Source: Salinisphaera sp. T31B1
GTDB lineage: Bacteria > Pseudomonadota > Gammaproteobacteria > Nevskiales > Salinisphaeraceae
Assembly (NCBI RefSeq): GCF_040361275.1
Contig: NZ_APNH01000004.1
Span: 186,001-250,000 of the forward strand
Direction of reading: 5' to 3'
DNA length: 64,000 nt
This document shows positions 55,019 through 64,000 of this stretch, piece after piece. Position numbers and translations under genes: made by a program. The stretch's first letter is position 1; every line of letters begins with the position of its first letter. A model generated the notes under the pieces. That model saw only the letters and a program-made list of their open reading frames with translations, was not told where the DNA came from and made no database searches.

Positions 55019-56374
55019 ATGGCCTGGAACGAGCCTGGCAAGGGTCAGGACCCGTGGGGCGGCGGTAACAAGAACAACGGCGGCCCCCCGGACCTGGACC
55101 AGATCTGGCGCAAACTGCGTGCGCGTTTTTCCGGCAACCAGCGCGGCAATGGAGGCGGCGGCAACAGCGGTGGCGCCGGCGGACCCAGCCCGGCGCTGTT
55201 TCTGGTGGTCGTGCCGATCGCGCTGGTCGTATGGCTGGCGACGGGCATGTATGTGGTGCAGCCCGGCGAGAAGGGTGTGGTGCTGCGATTCGGCCAGTAT
55301 TCGGCGACGCAGGGCCCGGGCTGGCACTGGCATCTGCCGTATCCGATCGATCGCGTCTACAAGGTCGATACGCAGCAGGTGCGTCGAGTCGGCAATCGTG
55401 CGGTGATGCTCACGAAGGACGAAAACATCGTCGAGGTAGAGGTTGCGGTTCAGTACCGTATTTCCGACGCCAACAAATACCTGTTTCAGCTGCGTGAGCC
55501 CGATCAGACCGTCGAGCAGGTGCTGCGCTCCGCGGTACGCGAAGTCGTGGGCACGAGCCGCATGAATCAGGTCATTCAGGAAGGCGTGCAGGTCGATGAG
55601 CTCGAGGACCGTGCGTTGCAGAACGTCGATCTCAAAGAGAACTCCGGCCAGCCGAAGGAACAGAACGCGCTGCAGGACGTGGACGACAGTCTCGTATCCA
55701 AGATCAAGCAGCAGCAGGCGAATTATCCGGAGATTACCGACCGCTCGCGGGCGCTGTTGCCCGAAAACGTTCGCAAGATCGTGCAGACCACGCTGTCCGG
55801 CTACAACGCCGGGGTGAACATCGTGGCGGTCAACGTCCAGTATTCGCAGCCCCCGGAACAGGTGCAAAGCGCGTTCGAGGAAGCGATCAAGGCGCGTGAG
55901 GAAGAGGAACGCAAGAAGAACATCGCGCGTGCCTACGCCCGCGATATCGTTGCCCGTGCCCAGGGTGAAAAGGCCCGGATCATGCTCGATGCGCGGGGTT
56001 ATCGCGAACAGAAGATCGCGCGTGCCAAGGGTGATGCCTCACGCTTCTCCGAGCTGCTGACTCAGTACGAGAAAGCGCCCGAGGTCACGCGCGAGCGTCT
56101 GTATCTCGAGGGCATGAGCGATGTGCTGTCCAATGCCAACCTGATTCTTGCCGAACAGGGTGGTGGCGGGCCGCTGATGTACATGCCGCTGGAGAAGATG
56201 CTGGACCAGGCACGACGCAACAAGAACGCCGAGAATGCGGCGAACAACGGCGCGGGTAACGATGCCGGCGACGTCAGTATTCCCATGTCGTCGGATAGTG
56301 GCGACACCAGTGGTTCGTCCTCTTCATCCTCGAGCGCGGCCGACCGTCTTCGCAGCCGGGATCGGAACTCATGA
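55019..56374 (+). CDS. hflK: FtsH protease activity modulator HflK
   Basis: Inner-membrane SPFH-family partner of HflC; the complex regulates the FtsH protease. 451 residues: Gly/Asn-rich cytoplasmic N-terminus (GGGNKNNGG, GNGGGGNSGG), transmembrane helix (ALFLVVVPIALVVWLATGMYVV), then the band-7 domain with GPGWHWHLPYPIDRVYKVD and a coiled coil of EEERKKNIARAYARD. The C-terminus is Ser-rich. Overlaps hflC by ATGA. Confidence 0.95.
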   Translation: MAWNEPGKGQDPWGGGNKNNGGPPDLDQIWRKLRARFSGNQRGNGGGGNSGGAGGPSPALFLVVVPIALVVWLATGMYVVQPGEKGVVLRFGQYSATQGPGWHWHLPYPIDRVYKVDTQQVRRVGNRAVMLTKDENIVEVEVAVQYRISDANKYLFQLREPDQTVEQVLRSAVREVVGTSRMNQVIQEGVQVDELEDRALQNVDLKENSGQPKEQNALQDVDDSLVSKIKQQQANYPEITDRSRALLPENVRKIVQTTLSGYNAGVNIVAVNVQYSQPPEQVQSAFEEAIKAREEEERKKNIARAYARDIVARAQGEKARIMLDARGYREQKIARAKGDASRFSELLTQYEKAPEVTRERLYLEGMSDVLSNANLILAEQGGGGPLMYMPLEKMLDQARRNKNAENAANNGAGNDAGDVSIPMSSDSGDTSGSSSSSSSAADRLRSRDRNS

Positions 56375-57261
56375 GTCCCAAGCACATCATCATCATTCTT
56401 CTGTTGCTGGTCGTGGCCTACACGGCCTACGACTCGATGTTCACCGTCAACGAGCGTCAGCGCGTCGTGGTGGTCCAGCTGGGCGAGATCGTGGGCCAGG
56501 ACTACGCGCCCGGGCTGCACTTCAAGGTGCCGTTCATACAGCACGTACGGTTTTTCGATCGCCGTGTGATGACCTTCACCGAGGAAATCCAGCGCGTGCT
56601 GACCTCGGAGAACAAGAACCTGGCCGTCGACTTCTATGTCAAATGGCGTATCGACGACACGGTCGACTACTACCTGTCGACCCAGGGAGACGAGTCGCGC
56701 ACCCGCAGCCTGTTGACCGAGATCGTCGAGAACGATCTGCTCGCCGAATTCTCCAAGCGCACCATTCGCCAGGCCGTGGGCGATGAGCGGAACGAGATCG
56801 TGGCCGCGGTTCAGGTACAGGCCAATCAAGACGCCAAGGAGCTCGGCGTTCAGGTCACCGACGTGCGCATCATGCGGCTCGACCTGCCCGAGGAAGTGAG
56901 TGAGTCGGTCTACGAGCGGATGCGCTCCGAGCGCCAGGAAGTCATCCGCACGCTGCGTGCCCAGGGTGATGCCGCGGCGCAGGAGATTCGCTCCGACGCC
57001 GAGCGCGAGCGCACGATCATTCTGGCCGATGCTTATAGCCAGGCACAGACGCTGCGAGGCCAGGGGGACGCTCGTGCGGCCGAGTTGTACGCTCAGGCCT
57101 ATACACGTAATCCCACGTTCTACAGTTTCTATCGAAGCATGCAGCTGTATCGGGAGGCGTTGGGCAACGACGACCTGCTGGTGCTGCAGCCCGACGGTGA
57201 GCTGTTCAAGTACTTCAATCCGAAACCCGGGTCGGGATCGGGCAGCGCCAGCTCGCCCTGA
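56371..57261 (+). CDS. hflC: FtsH protease activity modulator HflC
   Basis: Partner of HflK in the periplasmic SPFH complex. 296 residues: N-terminal helix (IIIILLLLVVAYTAYDSMF), band-7 domain with FTVNERQRVVVVQLGEIV and GLHFKVPFIQHV, and a C-terminal coiled coil (EIRSDAERERTIILADAYSQ). TRNPTFYSFYRSMQLYREA is the usual end region. ATG overlaps the hflK stop. Confidence 0.96.
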   Translation: MSPKHIIIILLLLVVAYTAYDSMFTVNERQRVVVVQLGEIVGQDYAPGLHFKVPFIQHVRFFDRRVMTFTEEIQRVLTSENKNLAVDFYVKWRIDDTVDYYLSTQGDESRTRSLLTEIVENDLLAEFSKRTIRQAVGDERNEIVAAVQVQANQDAKELGVQVTDVRIMRLDLPEEVSESVYERMRSERQEVIRTLRAQGDAAAQEIRSDAERERTIILADAYSQAQTLRGQGDARAAELYAQAYTRNPTFYSFYRSMQLYREALGNDDLLVLQPDGELFKYFNPKPGSGSGSASSP

Positions 57262-57269
57262 TACCCGCG

Positions 57270-57455
57270 ATGTGGCCGGATCTTCTGCGGGCGCTGGCGT
57301 TGGTTTTGGTCATCGAAGGCCTGTTGCCGTTCCTGGCGCCCGAACGCTGGCGCGAGATGATGCAGCGCGCGTCCACGGCGGACGCGCGCAGCCTGCGTCT
57401 GTTCGGTGGCGGCTTGATCGCCGTGGGCGTGGTCCTGCTCCAGTTTCTTCACTGA
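57270..57455 (+). CDS. DUF2065 family membrane protein (YjeT-like)
   Basis: A 61-residue protein with two hydrophobic helices (LLRALALVLVIEGLLPFLAP and LRLFGGGLIAVGVVLLQF). The motif RLFGGGLIAVGVVLL is the family signature. It lies 8 bases after hflC, its normal location in gammaproteobacteria. Function unknown; possibly an accessory of the FtsH-HflKC complex. Confidence 0.88.
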   Translation: MWPDLLRALALVLVIEGLLPFLAPERWREMMQRASTADARSLRLFGGGLIAVGVVLLQFLH

Positions 57456-57476
57456 AAAAAATCTTTCCAGGCTGAT

Positions 57477-58655
57477 ATGCAATCCAAACGCTGGCTTTTG
57501 CCTGAAGGCGTCCAGGAAATGGTGCCGCCGGAGTCCTGGCGTCTCGAAGCGGCACGACGCCAGCTGCTAGATCTCTATTGGCGCTGGGGTTACGACCTGA
57601 TCCGGCCGCCGCTGATCGAATATCTGGACTCTTTGCTGACCGGCGCGGGCCACGAGCTGGATCTGCAGACGTTCAAGCTCACCGATCAGCTCAACGGGCG
57701 GATGATGGGCGTGCGTTCGGATATGACCACGCAAGCCACTCGGATTGATGCCCATCGCCTGGCGGCCGTCGGGCCGGCGCGCTACTGCTATATCGGCAGC
57801 ATTCTGCGCACGCGCCCCGAAGAGCCCGGCGGTTCGCGCTCGCCTTTGCAGCTGGGCGCCGAGAAATTCGGCGATGCGCATATCGACAGCGATCTCGAGA
57901 TCGTGTCGTTGATGCTGGAAACGCTGGGTCTGATGGGGATAGAGGACGCCTGTCTGGATCTGGGGCACGTCGCGATCTACCGGCGGCTCGTCCAGCGTGC
58001 CGGCGTGGGCGCCGAGTTCGAGCCCGTGTTGTTCGATGTGGTCCAGCGCAAGTCGCGGCCTGATCTGGACGCGCTCGCCACCGCCGGCCGTATTGACGAG
58101 CGCAGCCACGCCTGGTTCGCCCAGCTGATCGAACTCAACGGCCCGTCGGCGGTCATCGACGACGCCAAGGCCGTGCTGGGGGGCATCGACGAGGACATCG
58201 ACGCAGCGATAGAGCGCGTCGAAGCCATGGCCGACCTGCTGGCGGCGCATTATCCGGCTGTGCCGGTGTTCGTCGATCTGGCCGAACTGCGCGGCTACCG
58301 TTACAAGACGGGACTGCTGTATGCAGCCTTCGCGCCCGGTCTCGGGCGCGAACTCGCGCGTGGCGGCCGCTACGATAACGTGGGCGCCTCGTTCGGACGG
58401 CCGCGGCCGGCCACCGGTTTTTCGGCCGATCTGAACCTGCTGGCTGCGTTGGGCGGATTCGAAGGCGATGCCCGTCAAGGCGGGGTTCTCGCGCCGGCCG
58501 GCAGCGAGCCTGCGTTGCTCAACGCCATCCGGCAGTTGCGTGGCGAGGGTCGTCGCGTGATCGTGGCCACGCCCGGTACGGAGAATCACGGCAGCCAGGG
58601 CTGCGATGCCGCCCTCGTCGAAAGAAGCGGGCAATGGCTCGTCGAATCGCTCTGA
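57477..58655 (+). CDS. hisZ: ATP phosphoribosyltransferase regulatory subunit
   Basis: Regulatory subunit of the short HisG in histidine synthesis; a class II aaRS-like (HisRS paralogue) fold that has lost aminoacylation. 392 residues: LLPEGVQEMVPPESWRLE, PLIEYLDSLLTG, RVRSDMTTQATRIDAHRL-like block (VRSDMTTQATRIDAHRL), GAEKFGDAHIDSD, and the GGRYDNVGASFGRPRPATGFS motif. Presence implies that this organism has the short HisG form. It lies 21 bases after the DUF2065 gene and 74 bases before purA, as in Pseudomonas. Confidence 0.94.
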   Translation: MQSKRWLLPEGVQEMVPPESWRLEAARRQLLDLYWRWGYDLIRPPLIEYLDSLLTGAGHELDLQTFKLTDQLNGRMMGVRSDMTTQATRIDAHRLAAVGPARYCYIGSILRTRPEEPGGSRSPLQLGAEKFGDAHIDSDLEIVSLMLETLGLMGIEDACLDLGHVAIYRRLVQRAGVGAEFEPVLFDVVQRKSRPDLDALATAGRIDERSHAWFAQLIELNGPSAVIDDAKAVLGGIDEDIDAAIERVEAMADLLAAHYPAVPVFVDLAELRGYRYKTGLLYAAFAPGLGRELARGGRYDNVGASFGRPRPATGFSADLNLLAALGGFEGDARQGGVLAPAGSEPALLNAIRQLRGEGRRVIVATPGTENHGSQGCDAALVERSGQWLVESL

Positions 58656-58720
58656 GCAGCGGCTTTCATTTCTTGCGTCATATTCCAGGGCCCAGCATGA
58701 AGCGGCCCACGCTCTTCTAG

Positions 58721-60025
<1,305 letters not shown>

Positions 60026-60202
60026 GCACGCGTTCACGGACGATCGGCATCGTTCACGGGCACCTTCGGTGAGCGGTATGGTCCAAGTGTGGCTCGGTTG
60101 TCTCGACACGTGGGTTAAGACGAACCCGAGCGATGGCTTGGTTTCAGTTACCACGCGCTCGGCCGATAGAGGGGTGGTCGATCTACTTACAGGGTATGCT
60201 CG

Positions 60203-60502
60203 GTGGCGGTTGTTTCGGAGTTTGTAGCTTCGGCCGGCTTCGAAGCCGGCGATATTGCAACGCTCACGCATGCGTTGGCGGCATTCCGTTACCCCGGCGG
60301 ATGGTGCGGATGGCATGCCCAGGCCAGCGAGCGTGGTGACTATCGGGTCATCGATATCGTCGACCCGAACGACTGGGAGCCGCTGACACTCAGCCGCGAC
60401 CGCCGAGGTGAGTATCGGGCCGTCGATGTAGATGGTCATGTCGTCGGTCAGTCCGAATCCTTTACCGAACTGCTGGCCGAGCTGGATATCCTGCCCTGTT
60501 GA
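60203..60502 (+). CDS. Small protein of unknown function between purA and tRNA-Leu
   Basis: A 99-residue hypothetical protein with start GTG 60203 after AGGG. It is soluble, acidic and rich in aromatic residues (PGGWCGWHAQAS), with no hydrophobic helix. Two cysteines are present, one at the last residue. Its position before a bidirectional terminator and regular codon use support a real gene. I do not recognise the family. Confidence 0.55.
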   Translation: MAVVSEFVASAGFEAGDIATLTHALAAFRYPGGWCGWHAQASERGDYRVIDIVDPNDWEPLTLSRDRRGEYRAVDVDGHVVGQSESFTELLAELDILPC

Positions 60503-60564
60503 TGGCGGCCGTCCGTCTCAGCCGGCGTCGTCGACGACACCTCGCCGCTGCGAACGTCGCGCAC

Positions 60565-60592
60565 AAAAAAACCCGCGACGAGGCGGGTTTTT
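60565..60592. terminator. Bidirectional terminator between the small gene and tRNA-Leu
   Basis: AAAAACCCGC/GCGGGTTTTT-type stem with a 5-6-base loop; A and T tracts lie on both sides, so it can end the plus-strand purA-side transcript and the minus-strand tRNA-Leu transcript. Confidence 0.85.
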
Positions 60593-60600
60593 CTGCATTC

Positions 60601-60687
60601 TGGTGCCCAGGAGAGGACTTGAACCTCCACGAGCGTTAGCTCACTAGCACCTGAAGCTAGCGCGTCTACCAATTCCGCCACCTGGGC
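60601..60687 (-). tRNA. tRNA-Leu (anticodon CAG), CCA encoded
   Basis: 87 bases on the minus strand: acceptor GCCCAGG pairs with CCTGGGC, the D arm follows, the anticodon loop reads CTTCAGGTG with anticodon CAG (Leu codon CUG), a long variable arm typical of class II tRNA follows, then GGTTCAAGTCC and a genomic CCA. The long variable arm and first-base G fit tRNA-Leu. It sits between purA and rnr, as in Pseudomonas aeruginosa. Confidence 0.97.
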
Positions 60688-60699
60688 TGCGGAGCGCGT

Positions 60700-60728
60700 A
60701 ATCTACTGGCGCGTCCGGGGTTTGTCAA
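60700..60728 (-). promoter_or_regulatory. Sigma-70 promoter of tRNA-Leu
   Basis: Minus-strand TTGACA (60723-60728), 17-base spacer, TAGATT (60700-60705). Predicted start about 6 bases before the tRNA 5' end at 60687. A weak plus-strand pair, TTGTGC (60736) and TATCGT (60758), may drive rnr. Confidence 0.75.
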
Positions 60729-60784
60729 ACATTACTTGTGCGTTTTCGCCTTTGCGGTATCGTGAGCGCCTATGGAGCAATATT

Positions 60785-63088
60785 TTGAGTAAGAACAAGC
60801 GTGCGCCGGGCGACTGGCGCGACCGTGATCCCCACTACAGTCAGGAAAAAGGCGCCTACGCGGAGCCCGTGCCCAGCCGACAGCTGGTACTCGACGACCT
60901 GGCCGAACAATCCCGTCCAATGACCCGCGGTGAGCTCATCGAGCTCTACGGGCTGGCGGACGAAAAGGCCCTTGAAGCCTTCGACCATCGCCTGCGCGCG
61001 ATGCTGCGCGACGGGCAGTTACTGGAAAACCGGCGCGGCGCGCTGGGCCCGCTCGACAAGATGGATCTGGTGCGCGGACGCGTCCAGGGGCATCGCGACG
61101 GGTTCGGCTTCCTCGTGCCCGATGACGGCGAACAGGACGACGTGTTCCTGAATCCGCGCCAGATGCGCCTTCTGATGCACGGCGACCGTGCCGTGGTGCG
61201 CATCGTCGGTCGCGATCAGCGCGGTCGGCGGGAAGGGCGCGTCGCTGAAGTGCTCGAACGCGTCAACGAGACGGTGGTCGGCCGTTTTGTCGAGGAACGC
61301 GGCGTATGTCATGTCGTGCCGGACAATGCACGCATCGCCCACGATATCCGTGTGCCGGAGGCTGCGCGCAACGGCGCCGTCCATGACCAGATGGTTTCGG
61401 TCCGGATCGTCGAGCCGCCCTCCAAGCGCGCTCAGCCGATCGGCGAAGTCGTGGAGGTCATGGGTGATCGCATGGCGCCGGGTATGGAGATCGATATCGC
61501 CGTACGCTCACACGGCATTCCCTACGAATGGCCCGACGAAGTGCTCGACGAGGCCGCGCGCTTTGGCGATCACGTGGCCGAGGCGGACAAGGCCGGTCGC
61601 GTCGACCTGCGCGAACTACCGCTGGTGACCATCGACGGGGCCGACGCACGGGATTTCGACGACGCCGTTCATGCCAAGAAGACGCCGCGCGGCTGGCGTC
61701 TGTGGGTGGCCATCGCCGATGTCTCGTCGTACGTCAAGCCGGGCACCGCGCTCGATGACGAGGCGCAGCGGCGCGCGACATCGGTTTATTTCCCCAACAA
61801 CGTCATCCCGATGCTGCCGGAGGCGCTGTCCAACGGCCTGTGTTCGCTCAATCCCGAGGTCGACCGGCTCGCGATGGTCTGCGAGATCCGGCTGGACAAG
61901 CGGGGCAATCAGCGCTCGGCCCGTTTCTACTCGGCGGTCATCCGCTCACATGCGCGGTTGCTGTACGAACAAGTGGCGGATTGGCTCGAGAACCCGGACA
62001 ACCTGCCTGAAAAACATGCGTCGCTGAAAAAACCGCTCGACGATCTGAAAGGCCTGTACGACGTGCTGCTGGCCCAGCGGCGCGAGCGTGGCGCGATCGA
62101 ATTCGAGACGAGCGAATCCAAGATCCTGTTCAACGAAGATCGCAAGATCGAGCGTATCGTGCCAGCCGAGCGCAATGTCGCGCACAAGATCATCGAAGAG
62201 TGCATGATCGCGGCGAATGTGGCCACCGCCACGTACCTGGGCAAAAAGCGCATGCCGCTGCTGTATCGCGTACACAGCGGCCCGGCCGCCGACGCGCTGG
62301 TCGACCTGCGCGCGTTTCTGGCCGAACGCGGCCTGTCGCTGCCGGGGGGCAACGATCCGCAGGCAGCCGACTATGCCAGCGTGCTGTCTACCGTCGCCCA
62401 GCGCAGCGATGCCCATCTGATCCAGACGGTGATGCTGCGCAGTCTGTCGCGCGCGGTCTACTCCCCGCACAACGACGGACACTTCGGGCTGGCATTGGAG
62501 AACTACGCCCATTTCACCTCGCCCATCCGGCGCTATCCCGATCTGTTGGCGCATCGCGCGATCAAGCACGCCGAGGCCAAGCGCAAGCCGAGCACGTTCG
62601 ACTACGACGTCGGTGCGATGGAGGGGTTGGGTACGACCTGTTCGGCTGCCGAGCAGCGTGCCGACGATGCCACGCGCGACGTGGACGACTTCCTCAAGTG
62701 CGAGTACATGAGCGACTCGCTGGGCGAAACGTTCGAAGGCACGGTCACCGGCGTGACATCGTTCGGGCTGTTCGTGGAACTCGATGGCATTCATGCCACA
62801 GGGCTGGTGCATGTCTCCAGCCTGTCGAACGACTTCTATCATTACGATGCCCAGTCGCGCTGTCTGCGTGGCGAGCGTTCAGGCGTGGTACACCGGCTGG
62901 CCGACAAGATGAAGGTCAAGGTTGCTCGGGTAGACCTCGAGGAGCGCAAGATCGATTTCGAACTGGTCGAACCCGACCGGGCGGCCGGCAAGCGTTCCAA
63001 ACCCGGCCCGGCTCGAGGTGCGGATCGCAGCAAGCCGGGCAAGGCCGGCAAATCAAGTCGTCAAGGAAAAAGAGGAAAGCGCAAATGA
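60785..63088 (+). CDS. rnr: Ribonuclease R
   Basis: Processive 3'-5' exoribonuclease for structured RNA, 767 residues from TTG 60785. Domains in order: an N-terminal helix-turn-helix (about 35-90), two cold-shock domains (RGRVQGHRDGFGFLVPDD near 100), the RNB catalytic domain with TIDGADARDFDDAVHA (metal aspartates), FTSPIRRYPDLLAHRA, an S1 domain (EGTVTGVTSFGLFVELDG) and a basic tail rich in Lys/Ser. The TTG has GGAG eight bases upstream; no other start has a comparable site. It overlaps the OmpA-family gene by ATGA. Confidence 0.95.
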   Translation: MSKNKRAPGDWRDRDPHYSQEKGAYAEPVPSRQLVLDDLAEQSRPMTRGELIELYGLADEKALEAFDHRLRAMLRDGQLLENRRGALGPLDKMDLVRGRVQGHRDGFGFLVPDDGEQDDVFLNPRQMRLLMHGDRAVVRIVGRDQRGRREGRVAEVLERVNETVVGRFVEERGVCHVVPDNARIAHDIRVPEAARNGAVHDQMVSVRIVEPPSKRAQPIGEVVEVMGDRMAPGMEIDIAVRSHGIPYEWPDEVLDEAARFGDHVAEADKAGRVDLRELPLVTIDGADARDFDDAVHAKKTPRGWRLWVAIADVSSYVKPGTALDDEAQRRATSVYFPNNVIPMLPEALSNGLCSLNPEVDRLAMVCEIRLDKRGNQRSARFYSAVIRSHARLLYEQVADWLENPDNLPEKHASLKKPLDDLKGLYDVLLAQRRERGAIEFETSESKILFNEDRKIERIVPAERNVAHKIIEECMIAANVATATYLGKKRMPLLYRVHSGPAADALVDLRAFLAERGLSLPGGNDPQAADYASVLSTVAQRSDAHLIQTVMLRSLSRAVYSPHNDGHFGLALENYAHFTSPIRRYPDLLAHRAIKHAEAKRKPSTFDYDVGAMEGLGTTCSAAEQRADDATRDVDDFLKCEYMSDSLGETFEGTVTGVTSFGLFVELDGIHATGLVHVSSLSNDFYHYDAQSRCLRGERSGVVHRLADKMKVKVARVDLEERKIDFELVEPDRAAGKRSKPGPARGADRSKPGKAGKSSRQGKRGKRK

Positions 63089-63798
63089 CGCGACACCGTC
63101 CCCTTACAGTCACCGCCGTTGTCGCCGTGCTCTGTACGGCCCTGTTTCTGACCGCCTGTGCGGGCGATCCGAACCGCCGCACCAAGATCGGTGCCGGCGT
63201 CGGCGCGGTGCTCGGTGGGCTGGCCGGCTCGCAGCTGGGCGACAAATCGGGCACCAACGCCGCGATCGGGGCCGCGCTGGGCGCGCTTGCCGGTGGCGGT
63301 ACCGGCCGCTACATGGATAACCAGCAGAAAGAACTCAACACCCGTCTGCAGGCCGAGCAGGCGCGCGACGTGCTGGATATCACGCGGTTGGACAACGATG
63401 CACTGAAGATCGGCGTGGCCAGCGATGCATCGTTTGCCGTGGACAGCTCGACCCTGTCGGTGGACGCGCAGAACACGTTCAACAAGATCGCGACGGTGCT
63501 CAAGGACTACGACAAGACCGCCATTCACGTGGTGGGACATACCGACAGCACGGGCAGCGAACAGCACAACCTGGAGCTGTCGCAGCAACGCGCGCAGTCG
63601 GTGGCGCAGTTCTTGAGCAGCCGCGGCGTCAACTCGCAGCGGCTGCTGACCTGGGGCCGAGGTGAATCGCAGCCGATCGCGAGCAACGATACCGCTGAAG
63701 GTCGGGCGGAGAATCGCCGGGTCGATATCGTGATCAAGCCGATCGTCGAAGGTCAGGAGCAGCAGGCGTTCTCCGAGCCGCCCTATCTCGGCCGCTGA
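63085..63798 (+). CDS. OmpA family lipoprotein with glycine-zipper region
   Basis: A 237-residue outer-membrane lipoprotein: signal peptide ending LFLTAC (lipobox, lipid on the cysteine), glycine-zipper segment (GAGVGAVLGGLAGSQLGD, GAALGALAGGGTG) and a C-terminal OmpA domain binding peptidoglycan (VVGHTDSTGSEQHNLELSQQ, RAENRRVDIVI). The layout resembles YiaD/Pal-like proteins. Its ATG overlaps the rnr stop; a terminator follows. Confidence 0.9.
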   Translation: MTRHRPLTVTAVVAVLCTALFLTACAGDPNRRTKIGAGVGAVLGGLAGSQLGDKSGTNAAIGAALGALAGGGTGRYMDNQQKELNTRLQAEQARDVLDITRLDNDALKIGVASDASFAVDSSTLSVDAQNTFNKIATVLKDYDKTAIHVVGHTDSTGSEQHNLELSQQRAQSVAQFLSSRGVNSQRLLTWGRGESQPIASNDTAEGRAENRRVDIVIKPIVEGQEQQAFSEPPYLGR

Positions 63799-63842
63799 AT
63801 CTGGACTTGAAGGCTGGCTTTCGTTGGCCTCCACCTTTGGCG

Positions 63843-63865
63843 AAAGCCCGGCTCGGCCGGGCTTT
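63843..63865 (+). terminator. Possible terminator after the OmpA-family gene
   Basis: Perfect 9-bp stem AAAGCCCGG/CCGGGCTTT with a 5-base loop 44 bases after the stop. The T run after the stem is short, so termination may be partial. Confidence 0.7.
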
Positions 63866-63888
63866 CTGCCGTCTGACGGCATTCTGCT

Positions 63889-64000
63889 ATGACTGCTTCA
63901 CAGGACAAGACATTCATCGGCGGCTTCCACGCCGTCATGGCGGCACTGGAACGCTCGCCCAGGCCGCTGAGCATCTGGCTGGCCAACGGTCGTCGCGACG
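63889..64000 (+). CDS. rlmB: 23S rRNA (guanosine-2'-O-)-methyltransferase RlmB, partial (N-terminus only)
   Basis: 37 complete codons from ATG 63889 to the window edge. FIGGFHAVMAALERSPRPL and LANGRRD match the start of the SpoU-family substrate-binding domain of RlmB, which methylates G2251 of 23S rRNA. Position after rnr is the conserved one; the catalytic SPOUT domain lies outside the window. Confidence 0.8.
   Translation, partial: MTASQDKTFIGGFHAVMAALERSPRPLSIWLANGRRD

Overview
The window is a GC-rich chromosomal segment of a gammaproteobacterium. Two long gene orders match those known from Pseudomonas and relatives: pcnB-folK-(dNK)-panB-panC-panD-pgi, and nnr-tsaE-amiC / mutL-miaA-hfq-hflX-hflK-hflC-(DUF2065)-hisZ-purA-tRNA-Leu-rnr-rlmB. 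Codon use, the ilvC-(psd-like)-pssA cluster and the TauE/SelD-type oxidoreductase pair suggest a halophilic or marine lineage such as Salinisphaera, but that genus is an inference. There are no rRNA genes, CRISPR arrays, transposases or prophage genes. One tRNA gene, tRNA-Leu(CAG), is present.

Layout. 0.2-2.4 kb: DNA-repair glycosylase, NAD(P)H-binding protein, YfcG-type GST. 2.4-6 kb is the accessory part: a low-GC patch with repeated GCGTTAG motifs and a broken GFA-family gene, a potassium-transport-like membrane protein with an RCK_C domain, and a membrane protein resembling an actinobacterial family. 6-7.5 kb: type I methionine aminopeptidase and a small membrane-anchored protein. 7.7-13 kb: branched-chain amino acid genes ilvB and, divergently, ilvH-ilvC, followed by a PS-decarboxylase-like gene and pssA. 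13-15.7 kb: family-4-type UDG, rimI and a UMF1 transporter. 16.3-20.7 kb: two tandem lipoprotein carboxylesterases and an AraC regulator. 21-26.4 kb (minus): moxR-DUF58-tgpA-nudix, then fxsA. 26.4-31.4 kb (minus): pepA-holC-valS-fxsA, with lptF-lptG divergent from pepA. 33.8-35.7 kb: RDD protein and an amidase. 35.9-42.2 kb: RNA polyadenylation, folate, nucleoside-salvage and pantothenate genes, and pgi. 42.2-45.8 kb: nnr, tsaE, amiC. 45.9-50 kb: TauE/SafE, SelD-type NDH, and the fur-katA pair, lying inside the normally continuous amiC-mutL block. 50.1-64 kb: mutL to the truncated rlmB, ending at the window edge.

Most genes are core metabolism and cell maintenance, many with 4-base or 1-base stop/start overlaps that imply translational coupling. 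I found no clear new multi-gene system. The more unusual points are: ilvB split away from ilvH; a PS-decarboxylase homologue without its processing serine; a UDG without its N-terminal Fe-S cysteines; pcnB homology that extends upstream of any standard start codon; several genes whose -10 box lies directly before the start codon (possible leaderless mRNAs); and a possible integron-cassette relic near 2.5-3.1 kb.
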